DNA of 51,040 nt, taken from contig NZ_DOEH01000028.1 in the NCBI RefSeq assembly GCF_003533305.1, positions 1 through 51,040 on the forward strand, given 5' to 3'. This document shows, one piece after another, positions 1 through 9,108 of this stretch. Both the position numbers and the translations under genes were made by a program. Under the pieces are notes generated by a model that was not told where the DNA came from, ran no database searches, and saw nothing but the letters and a program-made list of their open reading frames with translations. The number at the start of each line of letters is the position of its first letter. Within the stretch, counting starts at the first letter, position 1. The DNA comes from Providencia sp. (GTDB lineage Bacteria > Pseudomonadota > Gammaproteobacteria > Enterobacterales > Enterobacteriaceae).

Positions 1-1166
1 TGAAAATAGCAATTGCAGGTACAGGCTACGTGGGTTTATCTAACGCCATGTTACTGTCACAAAATCATGAAGTGGTGGCTATCGATATCATCCCTGAAAA
101 AGTGGCGATGTTGAATAATAAGCAATCACCGATTATCGATACTGAAATTGAACAGTTTTTGGCTGAAAAAAAACTAAATTTCCGTGCAACACAAGATAAA
201 GTCGAAGCCTATACCGGTGCTGATTATGTCATCGTTGCGACGCCGACTGACTATGACCCAAAAACCAACTATTTCAATACTAATTCGGTCGAATCGGTTA
301 TTCACGACGCTAATAAAATCAATCCGAATGCGACAATTATTGTGAAGTCGACCATTCCGGTTGGTTTTACTGAGCGTTTACGTGAAGAGTTCGGTTATAC
401 CAATGTGATTTTCTCCCCTGAGTTTTTACGTGAAGGCCGTGCGTTGTGGGATAACCTTTATCCATCACGGATTGTGGTCGGTGAGCGTTCAGAACGAGCA
501 CAAGTTTTTGCGAATTTATTGCTCGAAGGGGCGATAAAAAAAGATGTCCCGGTATTGTTCACTGATGGTACGGAAGCGGAAGCGGTTAAATTATTTGCTA
601 ATACTTATTTAGCGATGCGTGTGGCTTATTTTAATGAGCTCGATACCTATGCCGAAAGTCGCGGTTTAAATGCACGTCAAATTATTGAAGGTGTTTCGTT
701 AGACCCACGTATTGGCGGCCATTATAACAATCCGTCATTCGGTTACGGGGGTTATTGTTTACCGAAAGATACCAAACAACTATTAGCCAATTATGATGAT
801 GTGCCTAACAATCTGATTAATGCTATCGTCGAATCTAACCGGACTCGTAAAGACTTTATCTCTGATGCCATTATTGCTAAAGCGCCGCGTAAAGTGGGCG
901 TTTATCGCTTAGTGATGAAAGCGGGCTCTGATAATTTCCGCGCCTCGGCAGTGCAGGGCATCATGAAACGCATTAAAGCCAAAGGCATTGAAGTGGTGGT
1001 ATATGAGCCCGTGCTCACTGAAGATGAGTTTTTCCGCTCTAAAGTCATCCGTGATTTAGAGGCTTTCAAAGCCCAATGCGATATTATTTTAGCTAACCGC
1101 ATGGTACCAGAGCTAGAAGATGTGGCGGATAAAGTCTACACCCGTGATTTATTTGGTAGTGACTAA
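1..1166 (+). CDS. ugd: UDP-glucose 6-dehydrogenase (copy 1; first base outside window)
   Basis: Oxidises UDP-glucose to UDP-glucuronate with two NAD+, supplying precursor for glucuronate- or Ara4N-containing surface glycans in the cytoplasm. The frame opens at base 1 with TGAAAATAGC, so the A of the ATG is the base before the window and the full protein is 388 residues, the usual Ugd length. The N-terminal Rossmann motif GTGYVG is present, and the catalytic cysteine lies in [10 protein letters not shown] (about residue 253). A second ugd 3' end, differing at 10 of 243 bases, lies at the right edge on the opposite strand. A hairpin follows at 1220-1245. Function is secure; which glycan this copy serves is not visible. 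Confidence 0.96.
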   Translation, partial: KIAIAGTGYVGLSNAMLLSQNHEVVAIDIIPEKVAMLNNKQSPIIDTEIEQFLAEKKLNFRATQDKVEAYTGADYVIVATPTDYDPKTNYFNTNSVESVIHDANKINPNATIIVKSTIPVGFTERLREEFGYTNVIFSPEFLREGRALWDNLYPSRIVVGERSERAQVFANLLLEGAIKKDVPVLFTDGTEAEAVKLFANTYLAMRVAYFNELDTYAESRGLNARQIIEGVSLDPRIGGHYNNPSFGYGGYCLPKDTKQLLANYDDVPNNLINAIVESNRTRKDFISDAIIAKAPRKVGVYRLVMKAGSDNFRASAVQGIMKRIKAKGIEVVVYEPVLTEDEFFRSKVIRDLEAFKAQCDIILANRMVPELEDVADKVYTRDLFGSD

Positions 1167-1219
1167 TTAGTTATTATTAAATTGATAATTATTAGGCGTC
1201 GTAATGCTTAATAATCGGC

Positions 1220-1245
1220 TTGGTCAGTGAATAATTGCTGACCAA
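1220..1245 (+). terminator. Hairpin downstream of ugd
   Basis: Perfect 8-bp inverted repeat TTGGTCAG / CTGACCAA with a 10-nt loop, about 55 nt past the ugd stop. There is no immediate T-run (a T-rich stretch starts some 10 nt later), so it is a weak or processed 3' end rather than a textbook terminator. Confidence 0.45.
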
Positions 1246-1414
1246 TTATCGCTGTTTTATCTTTTTATTTTTATTTAATTCCCTAAAATTTACCTCTTTG
1301 TGTTATTTATTCCTCTCCATCGGCTCTTAAGTCTCATTCTGCAAGAATCGCTAAGAAATACGCTTACTCATTTGTTAGCATTTAAAATTATGCGCAATAA
1401 TCGGCTTAAAAATT

Positions 1415-2119
1415 ATGCAGAAAATAATAAAAACACAAAAAGGTGGATTTAATTTTTATCAAAAAGATCAGGATATTGATTACTGGCAGGTTATTGATGA
1501 TTATATTCACGGGCGGATCGTTAGCAAAGATTTAGGTAGCGGAAACATTGACCGTAGTGTTGCTATGTTAAATATTGATGGCCGACATTTGATTATTAAG
1601 TGTGAAAAAGAGCGCGATAAACGATTAGAAAAACGTCTCATGAGAATGATTTCAGGACCTTATTATTCGCGTTTGCTCCATCGATTAGTTAAAGCACAAA
1701 ATCAAGGCTGTATGATCACGAATGATATTTATTTTATTGCAGAAAAAGTAAAATGCCGAGAATCTGTCGAAACATGGATCATTGCTGAATTTGTAGAGGG
1801 CAGAGTATTAACAGAGCTTGAGGATATCACGCCTTATTATTTTGAAATAGAAACCATTATTAATCAATTGCATGCTTATGGCTTATCTTCAAATGATATC
1901 CATGCAGGTAATTTTGTCTTAACTGATAATGGCTTAAAAGTTATCGACCTGTCTGACTATGGCAATTTAACTATCTGTAAAGTGAATGATTTGATTGCGT
2001 TAAAACGCTTCTATGGTATTGAACCTACGAAAAAAAGCCTAATCTATCGTCTTATCATGTTCAGAGATAATTTTCGCCATTGGTCACGAAAAATGAGAGG
2101 TAAGAAAACACGATTATAA
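1415..2119 (+). CDS. waaY: WaaY/RfaY-like LPS core heptose(II) kinase
   Basis: A 234-residue protein of the RfaY family, which phosphorylates heptose II of the LPS inner core with ATP. The N-terminus (GGFNFYQKDQD) and the kinase loop resemble E. coli WaaY: catalytic region NDIHAGNFV near residue 160 and metal-binding IDLSDYG near 178. The tail is basic (KMRGKKTRL), as in WaaY. In E. coli and Salmonella this gene sits in the waaQ operon; here it is alone behind ugd, about 17 kb from waaQGP. The 248-bp gap before it suggests its own promoter, though I see no clear one. It converges on thiM. The family is clear; its exact phosphorylation site is inferred. Confidence 0.85.
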   Translation: MQKIIKTQKGGFNFYQKDQDIDYWQVIDDYIHGRIVSKDLGSGNIDRSVAMLNIDGRHLIIKCEKERDKRLEKRLMRMISGPYYSRLLHRLVKAQNQGCMITNDIYFIAEKVKCRESVETWIIAEFVEGRVLTELEDITPYYFEIETIINQLHAYGLSSNDIHAGNFVLTDNGLKVIDLSDYGNLTICKVNDLIALKRFYGIEPTKKSLIYRLIMFRDNFRHWSRKMRGKKTRL

Positions 2120-2157
2120 TTAGCTTATTATTTAATTTTTAGTTCGTTAGCGACGAA

Positions 2158-2937
2158 TTATTGCTTTAATTGGCATAAAGCATCTAAAAATTCAGGAGTA
2201 AAACTTCCAGTTCCTCGACATCTTTGGGTCGCAATTTCTCCAGCTTGTTTCATTATGGCGCAAACACTCGCGATATTGATTAATTTGTCACCCGATAATG
2301 CACAACTTGCAGTGACAACTGCAGATAGCGCACATCCCGTCCCGACAACTCGAGTCATCAGAGGATCTCCACCAGTAACCGCAAAAGTGCGTTCACCATC
2401 AGTGACATAATCGATTTCACCACTAATCGCGACAATGGTATTGGTTGCTTTAGCTAAATGTTGAGCAGCAGGTAGTGCATCGTGAGTTGTATTGAGTGAA
2501 TCAACTCCTTTTCCACCTCGGCCGACTCCCACGAGTCCCATAATTTCTGAAGCATTACCGCGAATTGCGGTCGGTTTCAACATGAGTAATTCGTGGCAGA
2601 AACGAGTACGAAAAGTTAATGCGCCAGCAGCCACAGGATCAAGTACCCAGGGTTTACCTGCTTTATTAGCACTATTTACAGCTAAGCGCATGGCATGTTG
2701 TCTGTCAGTGGTTAAGGTACCGACATTAATTAATAGCCCACTCGCCATAGCGGCAAATTGTTCTGCTTCTTCTGGCTCAATCACCATGGCAGGCGAACAA
2801 CCTAGTGCTAATAATACATTGGCAGTAAATGTTTGAACGACATCATTAGTCATGCAGTGTATGAGAGGGGATTTTGCATGTAACTGCTGAATAGTTTTTG
2901 TATTTATGATGGCATTAATAGTTTCAAATCCTGACAT
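2158..2937 (-). CDS. thiM: Hydroxyethylthiazole kinase
   Basis: Phosphorylates 4-methyl-5-(2-hydroxyethyl)thiazole, salvaging the thiazole half of thiamine. The 259-residue protein shows the ThiM pattern: [13 protein letters not shown] near residue 23, [22 protein letters not shown], and GTGCALSAV, whose cysteine is typical of ThiM. I chose the ATG at 2937 because AGAGGAAAC precedes it directly; an ATG four codons upstream is possible. No thiD or thiE follows, so this is a lone salvage gene. The 70-nt gap after the ROK regulator is too short for a TPP riboswitch and holds only a hairpin. Confidence 0.93.
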   Translation of the reverse strand: MSGFETINAIINTKTIQQLHAKSPLIHCMTNDVVQTFTANVLLALGCSPAMVIEPEEAEQFAAMASGLLINVGTLTTDRQHAMRLAVNSANKAGKPWVLDPVAAGALTFRTRFCHELLMLKPTAIRGNASEIMGLVGVGRGGKGVDSLNTTHDALPAAQHLAKATNTIVAISGEIDYVTDGERTFAVTGGDPLMTRVVGTGCALSAVVTASCALSGDKLINIASVCAIMKQAGEIATQRCRGTGSFTPEFLDALCQLKQ

Positions 2938-2962
2938 GTTTCCTCTCATTAACCGTAGCTAT

Positions 2963-2994
2963 GCGTAGAATAACAAATTCCATTCTACGCATTT
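2963..2994. repeat. Perfect 11-bp inverted repeat between ROK gene and thiM
   Basis: ATGCGTAGAAT / ATTCTACGCAT with a 10-nt loop, centred 40 nt before thiM. On the minus strand no T-run follows, so it may be an RNA stem in the thiM leader, an incomplete terminator for the regulator, or an operator. Confidence 0.5.
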
Positions 2995-3019
2995 TATTGA
3001 GACTGTTAATGTTAATTAG

Positions 3020-4255
3020 CTAATCAGATAAATAATTTTCCATGACCATACCTCCTGCTCCTTGAGCTACTATCTCGTAAGAGTCATTGGCGGCATAAAC
3101 TTTTGTTTTGATATGGGGAAAAGCGGCTAATTTATTTTCTATCGATTTTTTTGTGACTGCAAAAAAGTGGTTCTTTGGCGTTAGTGTTCCACCACAAACA
3201 ACAACATCAGCTTGTGTTGTGAGTATGGCATTGGCGATAGCGATACCATAGTAATACGCAGCCTCCTCTAATGCCTCTAAACACAAAGAGTCATTTTGGG
3301 TGAGTGCTTGGAAAATAGTATGGTAATTAATTTCTGATTCTGATTGAACGAGATCATTAATAATTGAAGTTTTACCGAGTCTTAATTGTTGGATGACTCG
3401 GGATTTAATCGCAGAAAGCGAACTATATTGTTTCAAGCAACCAAAAGAGCCACAGTCACAGCGCTGGCCATTAATATCGATGGTAGTATGACCAAACGCT
3501 TGTGCGGTACTGATTGGCGCAGGGGCTAGTTGGTTATTGATGATGGTGCTACTACGAATATCGGTGTCGCAAGTGGTAAATAAAAAACGTTGGCTATCAG
3601 AGATATATCGCAACCGGTATTCAGCAAAGGCGGCAAAATTAATGCCACTGCCGAGTAAGACGAAGCAGGGAACTTTTTGGGTGATATAGTTATATAGCGC
3701 TTTTATTCTTGTGCTATAGAGGTGATAAGATAGTTTGTCTCGTTCTAAGATATGGTCGATTGCAATCCCCATCCCCAGAATTTCTTTTGTTGTTAATTGG
3801 TGCTCTGCGAGAAGCTCATCTACTTTGACTAATAAATGGTCGAGCATATTTTCGGCAGTTTCAAGATGCTCATATTTGATTTTTACTCGACCTAAAATAT
3901 CGAGTTTTAGGTTCTGTAAGACGATAGTTGAGTAAATATCACTCATTTCTATTCCAATAAGATAACCATCATCAGGGTTGATGCTATATAGAATAGGTTT
4001 CCGCCCACCGGTTGATTCCCCTAGCTCAGAAGTTGAAATTAGCTGACATTTGCTGAGTTCATCGAGTAATCGCGCGCAGGTTGCAGATTTCATACTTGCA
4101 AGGGACGCTAACGTTTCTGCCCTTATTGGTCCATGGTTAAGGATGAGCCGATAGAGCATTTTAAGTTTCTGAGTTTTTGAATTTTTTGAGGTGCGAAATT
4201 CATTTAATAGTGTGTGTAACAAGCAACCTCTCCCTTTGTGTTTCTGCCACTGCAT
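3020..4255 (-). CDS. ROK-family transcriptional regulator (NagC/Mlc type)
   Basis: A 411-residue protein with an N-terminal winged helix-turn-helix (about 38-95, including GPIRAETLASLASMKSATCARLL in several segments) followed by a ROK domain. The zinc motif CDCGSFGC is present, but the acidic residue normally following (CxCGxxGCxE) is Lys. Where ROK sugar kinases have the catalytic Asp (NDAN), this protein reads SGIN, so it is a regulator and not a kinase. Start is uncertain: ATG at 4255, or a TTG at 4222 that has a strong GGGAGAGG ribosome site just upstream. It lies before thiM and is divergent from the purine operon. Its effector and targets cannot be read from sequence. Confidence 0.85.
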   Translation of the reverse strand: MQWQKHKGRGCLLHTLLNEFRTSKNSKTQKLKMLYRLILNHGPIRAETLASLASMKSATCARLLDELSKCQLISTSELGESTGGRKPILYSINPDDGYLIGIEMSDIYSTIVLQNLKLDILGRVKIKYEHLETAENMLDHLLVKVDELLAEHQLTTKEILGMGIAIDHILERDKLSYHLYSTRIKALYNYITQKVPCFVLLGSGINFAAFAEYRLRYISDSQRFLFTTCDTDIRSSTIINNQLAPAPISTAQAFGHTTIDINGQRCDCGSFGCLKQYSSLSAIKSRVIQQLRLGKTSIINDLVQSESEINYHTIFQALTQNDSLCLEALEEAAYYYGIAIANAILTTQADVVVCGGTLTPKNHFFAVTKKSIENKLAAFPHIKTKVYAANDSYEIVAQGAGGMVMENYLSD

Positions 4256-4413
4256 CAAAGATTAGCAGATTTACGCATTGAGTACTGCACCATGATTCAC
4301 ACATCATACCGAGAATCTTTTTCTTAAAATGAGATTAAGATCGCGGTTCGGTTTTTAAATTGCTTTATGATGGCTTTTAACAATCCTTATTCGGTGTTAA
4401 TTCGGAGATAGCC

Positions 4414-5232
4414 ATGCATAACACGAAAGATATTTTAGAATGCTTGAATTTTATTCAGTCACGCACTGACCTTAAACCAACAGTTGGTATCATTTTAGGT
4501 TCTGGTTTGGGCCCTTTCGCGGATACATTAGAAAATGCGGTTCATATTCCTTACAGCGAAATTCCTCATTTTGCTAAATCTGAAGCCGTCGGTCACGCTA
4601 ATGAGCTCGTCATCGGAACTATAGCGGGTAAGAGCGTCGTTGCGATGAAAGGTCGCTTCCACTATTACGAAGGTTTTTCGCTGGATCAAGTCACTTTCCC
4701 TGTACGTTTAATGAAGGCGCTTGGCGTTGAAAAATTGATTATCACGAACGCATGTGGCGCTGTGAATACCGATTTTAATCCAGGTGATTTGATGATCATC
4801 ACTGACCACATCAATTTGACGGCTAACAACCCATTAATGGGACCAAATAACCCTGAATTGGGTGTTCGCTTCCTTGATGTGAGTGAAGTTTATAATAAAG
4901 AATTACGTCAAACTATTAAAGATGTAGCGAAAGAACAAGGCGTTAGTGTACGCGAAGGTGTGTATGCATGGTGGACGGGTCCAACTTATGAAACACCAGC
5001 AGAAATTCGTATGATCAGAACACTAGGCGCAGATGCAGTGGGTATGTCTACAGTACCAGAAGCGCTTGTGGCTCATCATTCACAAATCAAAACAGTGGGT
5101 ATCTCCTGCTTGACCAATATGGCTTGCGGAATTTTAGAACAGCCATTAAGCCATGACGAAGTGATCGAAACCGCTGAAAGAGTCAAGGCGACTTTCTTAA
5201 ACTTAGTGACCGGTGTGATCCAGCGTTTCTAG
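4414..5232 (+). CDS. punA: Purine-nucleoside phosphorylase (PunA/XapA family)
   Basis: Phosphorolyses purine nucleosides to free base and (deoxy)ribose-1-phosphate. The 272-residue length and motifs fit the trimeric type II PNP family: ILGSGLGPFAD near residue 27 (phosphate binding), GHANELV, MKGRFHYYEG, TNACGAVN, GPTYETPAEIRM near 190, VGMSTVPE, and CLTNMACGI, whose Asn contacts the purine. It resembles Firmicutes PunA about as much as enterobacterial XapA. A GGAG ribosome site precedes the ATG. It heads an operon with an EamA transporter and a NupG-type importer, which supports nucleoside salvage. Confidence 0.92.
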   Translation: MHNTKDILECLNFIQSRTDLKPTVGIILGSGLGPFADTLENAVHIPYSEIPHFAKSEAVGHANELVIGTIAGKSVVAMKGRFHYYEGFSLDQVTFPVRLMKALGVEKLIITNACGAVNTDFNPGDLMIITDHINLTANNPLMGPNNPELGVRFLDVSEVYNKELRQTIKDVAKEQGVSVREGVYAWWTGPTYETPAEIRMIRTLGADAVGMSTVPEALVAHHSQIKTVGISCLTNMACGILEQPLSHDEVIETAERVKATFLNLVTGVIQRF

Positions 5233-5288
5233 CTTTTTCTCAAAATAATATAAAGAATGTCATAGGCATACAGTAGGTAATTATTGAA

Positions 5289-6206
5289 ATGAAATTTAAA
5301 GGTCTGATTTTAGTTTCTTTAGGGGCTTGCAGCTATGGCATTCTTTCTACGCTTGTTGTTTTAGCATATCGAGCTGGTTTTTCTTTAAGTGACGTCATCG
5401 GCAGTCAAACAGTCTTAGGTGCTTTTTTATTGTGGCTGTTTGTGGTTCTTGGCGCGGCCATGAGAAAGAAACGCTTAGCCTGGCCGTCACGTAAGCAGAC
5501 GTTAATGATGTTATTAACAGGAACAACAACCGGTCTGACGGGGTTATTGTATTATGCCTCATTACAGCATTTATCCCCTGCACTAGGTGTTGTTTTATTT
5601 TTGCAATTTACGTGGATGGGAGTGGCGATTAATGCTGTTGTTACTCGACGTATGCCGCCAGTTATGACGCTAATTTCTGTTTTCGTAATTTTAGTGGGGA
5701 CGGTGTTGGCGACAGGGTTATTGAATAATGGCAGTATCTCGTTTCATTGGAGCGGAGTCGCTTTAGGGCTGTGCGCCGCATTATCGAACGCGATACGTGT
5801 TTATGTGAGTGGTGCATTGGCGGTAAAAACTGATCCAATGATGCGCTCTGCGATTATGGTGACCGGTGGAGCAATTTTAACCTCTATTGTCGTTCCTCCT
5901 ACATTTTTACTCGATTTATCAACGTTTCAATCGCTCTTTTTATCTTATGGGTTACCGCTGGCTTTTTTTGGTTCTTTCTTTGGAATGTGGATGTTTGCAA
6001 AAGGCACTCCGCTTATCGGAACAAGTTTGGCAACTATCGTCAGCTCCATGCAGCTTCCTGTAACCATATTACTTTCAGTTACCGTATTACATTTACCTCT
6101 CGAATTCATTCAGTTAGTTGGCGTTGTCGTTATTCTAATGGGTGTCGCTATTGCTGAGTTGAAGATAAAAACAAATAAATATAACTCCAAACGGAGCTTA
6201 GTATGA
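5289..6206 (+). CDS. EamA/DMT-family transporter
   Basis: A 305-residue inner-membrane protein with about ten hydrophobic segments in two halves, the two-EamA-domain layout of drug/metabolite exporters. The tail after the last helix is basic (KIKTNKYNSKR). It overlaps the downstream nupG-like gene by four bases (ATGA), indicating translational coupling, and follows punA by 56 bp. Context suggests export of a purine base or nucleoside, perhaps as overflow relief, but EamA proteins have diverse substrates and nothing in the sequence fixes it. Confidence 0.85.
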   Translation: MKFKGLILVSLGACSYGILSTLVVLAYRAGFSLSDVIGSQTVLGAFLLWLFVVLGAAMRKKRLAWPSRKQTLMMLLTGTTTGLTGLLYYASLQHLSPALGVVLFLQFTWMGVAINAVVTRRMPPVMTLISVFVILVGTVLATGLLNNGSISFHWSGVALGLCAALSNAIRVYVSGALAVKTDPMMRSAIMVTGGAILTSIVVPPTFLLDLSTFQSLFLSYGLPLAFFGSFFGMWMFAKGTPLIGTSLATIVSSMQLPVTILLSVTVLHLPLEFIQLVGVVVILMGVAIAELKIKTNKYNSKRSLV

Positions 6207-7459
6207 ATATAAAATCTCGCTTAAAAGTAATGCTTTTTCTGCAATATTTTGTCTGGGGAAGTTGGTTAGTTACGCTCGGTTCCTACATGATCAAAACACT
6301 AAGTTTTTCAGGTGCTGAAGTAGGGATGGTATATAGTTCGAAAGGTATTGCAGCCATTTTAATGCCGGGAATTATCGGTATTATTGCAGATAAGTATATC
6401 CCAGCAAATCGTTTATACATGATTTGTCATTTAATTGGCGCAGCTTCATTGTTTTATGCAACGACAGTGACTGACTCGACAACTATGTTTTGGATTATGT
6501 TAATTAATGCGATGGCATTTATGCCTACGATTGCATTATCTAACTCAATTAGTTATTCATCATTGAGCCAATATCAGCTTGATTCAGTTGTTAATTTCCC
6601 ATCGATCCGTGTGTTTGGCACAGTGGGTTTTATCATTGCGATGTGGAGTATTAGCTTACTGAAATTTGAGCTAAGCAGTATGCAGCTTTATATTGCGGCG
6701 GGTTGTTCTCTCGTATTGGCTGCATATTCGGTGACATTACCGAAAATCCCTGTGAATAAAACCGCGATTTCAACGAGTTGGATGAGCAAGCTAGGGTTGG
6801 ATGCACTGGTATTATTTAAAAAACCTATCATGGCAGTTTTCTTTTTATTCGCGATGCTACTTGGTGCGGTGCTACAAATTACTAATACCTTTGGTAATCC
6901 GTTCATTCATGATTTTGGTCTTAATCCTTTGTACCAAGATAGTTTTATTGTGCAATATCCATCGATTCTATTATCGATTTCTCAAATGGCAGAAGTGTGC
7001 TTTATTCTTGCAATTCCATTTGTGTTAAAGCGCTACGGTATTAAGACTGTCATGCTATTGAGTATGTTCGCATGGACATTAAGATTTGGTTTCTTTGCCT
7101 TCGGTGACCCTTCAGCAATTGGTTTGATGTTCTTAATCATGTCAATGATTGTGTATGGTTGTGCGTTTGACTTCTTTAATATCTCAGGTTCAATTTTCAT
7201 TGAAAAAGAAGTGGATACAAGAATGCGGGCCAGTGCTCAAGGCTTATTTATGACGATGGTTAATGGGGTTGGTGCTTATTTTGGTGCCATACTCAGTGGA
7301 CAAGTTGTCGATTACTTTACATTTGATGGTATTAAAGATTGGCAAATGATTTGGTTAGTCTTTGCATCATATACCGTTATCTTAGCCATTATTTTCCAAT
7401 TCACTTTCCATTATCATCACGATAAAAACGCGGCTTTGAAAAAAGTGAAAGCGAGTTAA
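6203..7459 (+). CDS. nupG: Nucleoside:H+ symporter, NupG/XapB type
   Basis: A 418-residue, roughly 12-helix transporter that aligns along its whole length with E. coli NupG/XapB. Shared stretches include FLQYFVWGSWLVTLGSYM at the N-terminus, the central LPKIPVN loop, LGLDALVLFKKPIMAVFF, SMIVYGCAFDFFNISGS and FIEKEVDTRMRASAQG. The family imports purine and pyrimidine nucleosides with protons. It starts inside the eamA stop codon, and a strong terminator follows at 7494. With punA upstream it makes an import-plus-phosphorolysis unit. Xanthosine specificity (XapB) versus broad specificity (NupG) cannot be decided here. Confidence 0.93.
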   Translation: MNIKSRLKVMLFLQYFVWGSWLVTLGSYMIKTLSFSGAEVGMVYSSKGIAAILMPGIIGIIADKYIPANRLYMICHLIGAASLFYATTVTDSTTMFWIMLINAMAFMPTIALSNSISYSSLSQYQLDSVVNFPSIRVFGTVGFIIAMWSISLLKFELSSMQLYIAAGCSLVLAAYSVTLPKIPVNKTAISTSWMSKLGLDALVLFKKPIMAVFFLFAMLLGAVLQITNTFGNPFIHDFGLNPLYQDSFIVQYPSILLSISQMAEVCFILAIPFVLKRYGIKTVMLLSMFAWTLRFGFFAFGDPSAIGLMFLIMSMIVYGCAFDFFNISGSIFIEKEVDTRMRASAQGLFMTMVNGVGAYFGAILSGQVVDYFTFDGIKDWQMIWLVFASYTVILAIIFQFTFHYHHDKNAALKKVKAS

Positions 7460-7493
7460 AACGAAAGCAACGTTAAATTAAAGCTAAATTAAG

Positions 7494-7528
7494 AGAGAAA
7501 ACTGATATAAAGGTTTTCTCTTTTTTTT
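7494..7528 (+). terminator. Rho-independent terminator of the punA operon
   Basis: Stem AGAGAAAAC / GTTTTCTCT with a 10-nt loop, followed by eight T. It lies 35 nt after the nupG-like stop and just before the convergent GntR gene. Confidence 0.9.
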
Positions 7529-7539
7529 GCAAACCACGA

Positions 7540-8163
7540 TTAAACAAAATTACGTTTTCCACGTAAAATATGTTCAGTTAAGGTTTCTTCAGCCTGACTA
7601 TATTGCTTCGTTTTCAATTGTTCAATTAGCTGGCTGTGCTGCTTGGTTGATTCCGCATAATATTCATTACGGTAAATAGGGTCTGGTTGGAAATAGACAC
7701 GTTGGCGAATGTTATCAGCTAAATCTAAAAACACCGTGTTATCGAGTAATTCGAGAAAGAAACGGTGAAAGCGTTCATCTTCTTTAATCCATTCATAATA
7801 ATTATTGTTTTCTAGCAAGCTATATTGGCGTTCTACTATTTTCTCTAAAATAACAAAATGCTCTGTGGTTAAATAATCTCTCACTAGTTTAATGGCATGA
7901 GATTCAATGGCTAATCTCAAGTCATAGTTATCTCGAGTTTCCTTTAAAGAGAGCTTTTGGATGAAAACTCCCTTGCGTGGAATTATTTTGACTAAACCTT
8001 CATTTTGTAATTGGTAAAGTGCCTCACGTATCGGTGTGCGACTCATACCGAGTTCATCAACTAAACTATTTTCTGAGGTATAACTTTCTTCACCAAATTG
8101 TTTGGTGAGGATTTTTGTTTTAATCGCGGTGTAAGCTTGTTGGCTTAATGGTTTATCTTTCAT
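7540..8163 (-). CDS. GntR-family regulator, FCD subfamily
   Basis: A 207-residue repressor-type protein. The N-terminal winged helix (about 8-70) contains SLVDELGMSRTPIREALYQLQ and ends with GLVKIIPRKGVFIQ. The C-terminal FCD helical domain has the usual metal/ligand residues spread over DERFHRF, STKQHSQL and LTEHILRGK. The ATG is followed by KDKPLSQQAY, a normal start for the family. It is the last gene of the leftward block (MFS, RraA-like, amidase), separated by 144 bp that hold its own promoter with a GTATAC palindrome over the -35. It is therefore probably autoregulated and controls the catabolic operon, with an organic acid as inducer (inferred). Confidence 0.92.
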   Translation of the reverse strand: MKDKPLSQQAYTAIKTKILTKQFGEESYTSENSLVDELGMSRTPIREALYQLQNEGLVKIIPRKGVFIQKLSLKETRDNYDLRLAIESHAIKLVRDYLTTEHFVILEKIVERQYSLLENNNYYEWIKEDERFHRFFLELLDNTVFLDLADNIRQRVYFQPDPIYRNEYYAESTKQHSQLIEQLKTKQYSQAEETLTEHILRGKRNFV

Positions 8164-8195
8164 GTGAATATCATACAGAAGTAGGGTTTTTAGTG

Positions 8196-8224
8196 AGTAT
8201 AGAAAGGAACCTACTGGTATACAA
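8196..8224 (-). promoter_or_regulatory. gntR promoter with GTATAC operator over the -35
   Basis: Minus-strand -35 TTGTAT (8219-8224), 17-bp spacer, -10 TATACT (8196-8201). The -35 lies inside CTTGTATACCAG, a GTATAC-centred near-palindrome typical of FCD-GntR operators. The same element covers the -35 of the MFS operon. Confidence 0.75.
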
Positions 8225-8307
8225 GCTATACACCAACTTTATATCTATTGGTTATGATGATGTCGTTAATATGAAAAATCAGCATCCATGCTGATTTTGG
8301 CGGTAAA

Positions 8308-9099
8308 TTAGTACAATTCAGGGCGCCTATTTTGTATACAAGGTAATTTTTGACGAGTTTCTGCGGTATGTTGTGTTGATATCTCTGCAAAAAAGACAGT
8401 TTCATCATAACCTGCGGAGGCAATCGTGACGCCCATCGCATCACAAATGAGGCTACGGCCAATAAAGATATTACCTGTTTGGTCGCAGGCACATACTGGT
8501 ATTGTATTTTCCAACGCTCTTATTTTAACCAACCCTTGGTAGTGCTCTTCTTTTAATGGGCCACTGACCCATGCTGTTGGTACGAGTAGTAAATCTGCAC
8601 CCGCTAATGCGAGTTTTCGAGCAACTTCAGGGAAACGTAATTCGTAGCAAACTAAGATACCTATTTTGCCAAATTCAGTTTCTACGGGTTCAAGTTTATT
8701 ATTACTTTGAATAATATTGAGTGATTCTTGATAAGAAAATGCGTCGTAGAGATGCGTTTTTTGATAGTGATAAATTAACTCGCCTTGTCGGTTTAACATA
8801 ATTGTCGTATTAAATGCGCGTTTAGGCTCATTCAGTGCACTTTCATAAATACCACAAGTGACATAGATACCATTTTCCTTTGCGGTTTTTGCGAGTTGGG
8901 AAACAAAAGGCCCATTGATTGGCTCGGCAATATCAGCATAAGAAATACCTGTATCAGGCGGAACAAAAGCCATAAACATTTCAGGTAATAACACCATATC
9001 CGCGCCACCTTGCGCGGCTTTTTGTATGGCTTCACAGGCTTTGTTTAAATTTTGTTGTTTATTAGGACTGCTAGCAAGTTGAGCAATTGCGATTTTCAT
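8308..9099 (-). CDS. Nitrilase-superfamily carbon-nitrogen hydrolase (omega-amidase-like)
   Basis: A 263-residue cytoplasmic C-N hydrolase with the complete catalytic triad: Glu40 in LLPEMF, Lys114 in HYQKTHLYDAF, Cys151 in ILVCYELRFPE. Length and the CYELRFPE box fit the Nit branch (omega-amidase/deaminated-glutathione amidase) rather than true nitrilases, so amide hydrolysis with release of ammonia is the likely reaction. It starts 9 bp after the RraA-like gene (GGAGCT ribosome site) in a tight operon with an MFS symporter. The substrate is unknown; an alpha-keto-omega-amide such as 2-oxosuccinamate is an attractive guess from context. Confidence 0.9.
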   Translation of the reverse strand: MKIAIAQLASSPNKQQNLNKACEAIQKAAQGGADMVLLPEMFMAFVPPDTGISYADIAEPINGPFVSQLAKTAKENGIYVTCGIYESALNEPKRAFNTTIMLNRQGELIYHYQKTHLYDAFSYQESLNIIQSNNKLEPVETEFGKIGILVCYELRFPEVARKLALAGADLLLVPTAWVSGPLKEEHYQGLVKIRALENTIPVCACDQTGNIFIGRSLICDAMGVTIASAGYDETVFFAEISTQHTAETRQKLPCIQNRRPELY

Positions 9100-9108
9100 G
9101 GGAGCTCC

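Noticed and set aside
2492..2836. 114-codon plus-strand open frame
   Set aside because: It is antisense to thiM, with no ribosome site and composition explained by the thiM codons.
2938..3019. TPP riboswitch before thiM
   Set aside because: The gap is only about 80 nt and I could not find the conserved CTGAGA and related elements.
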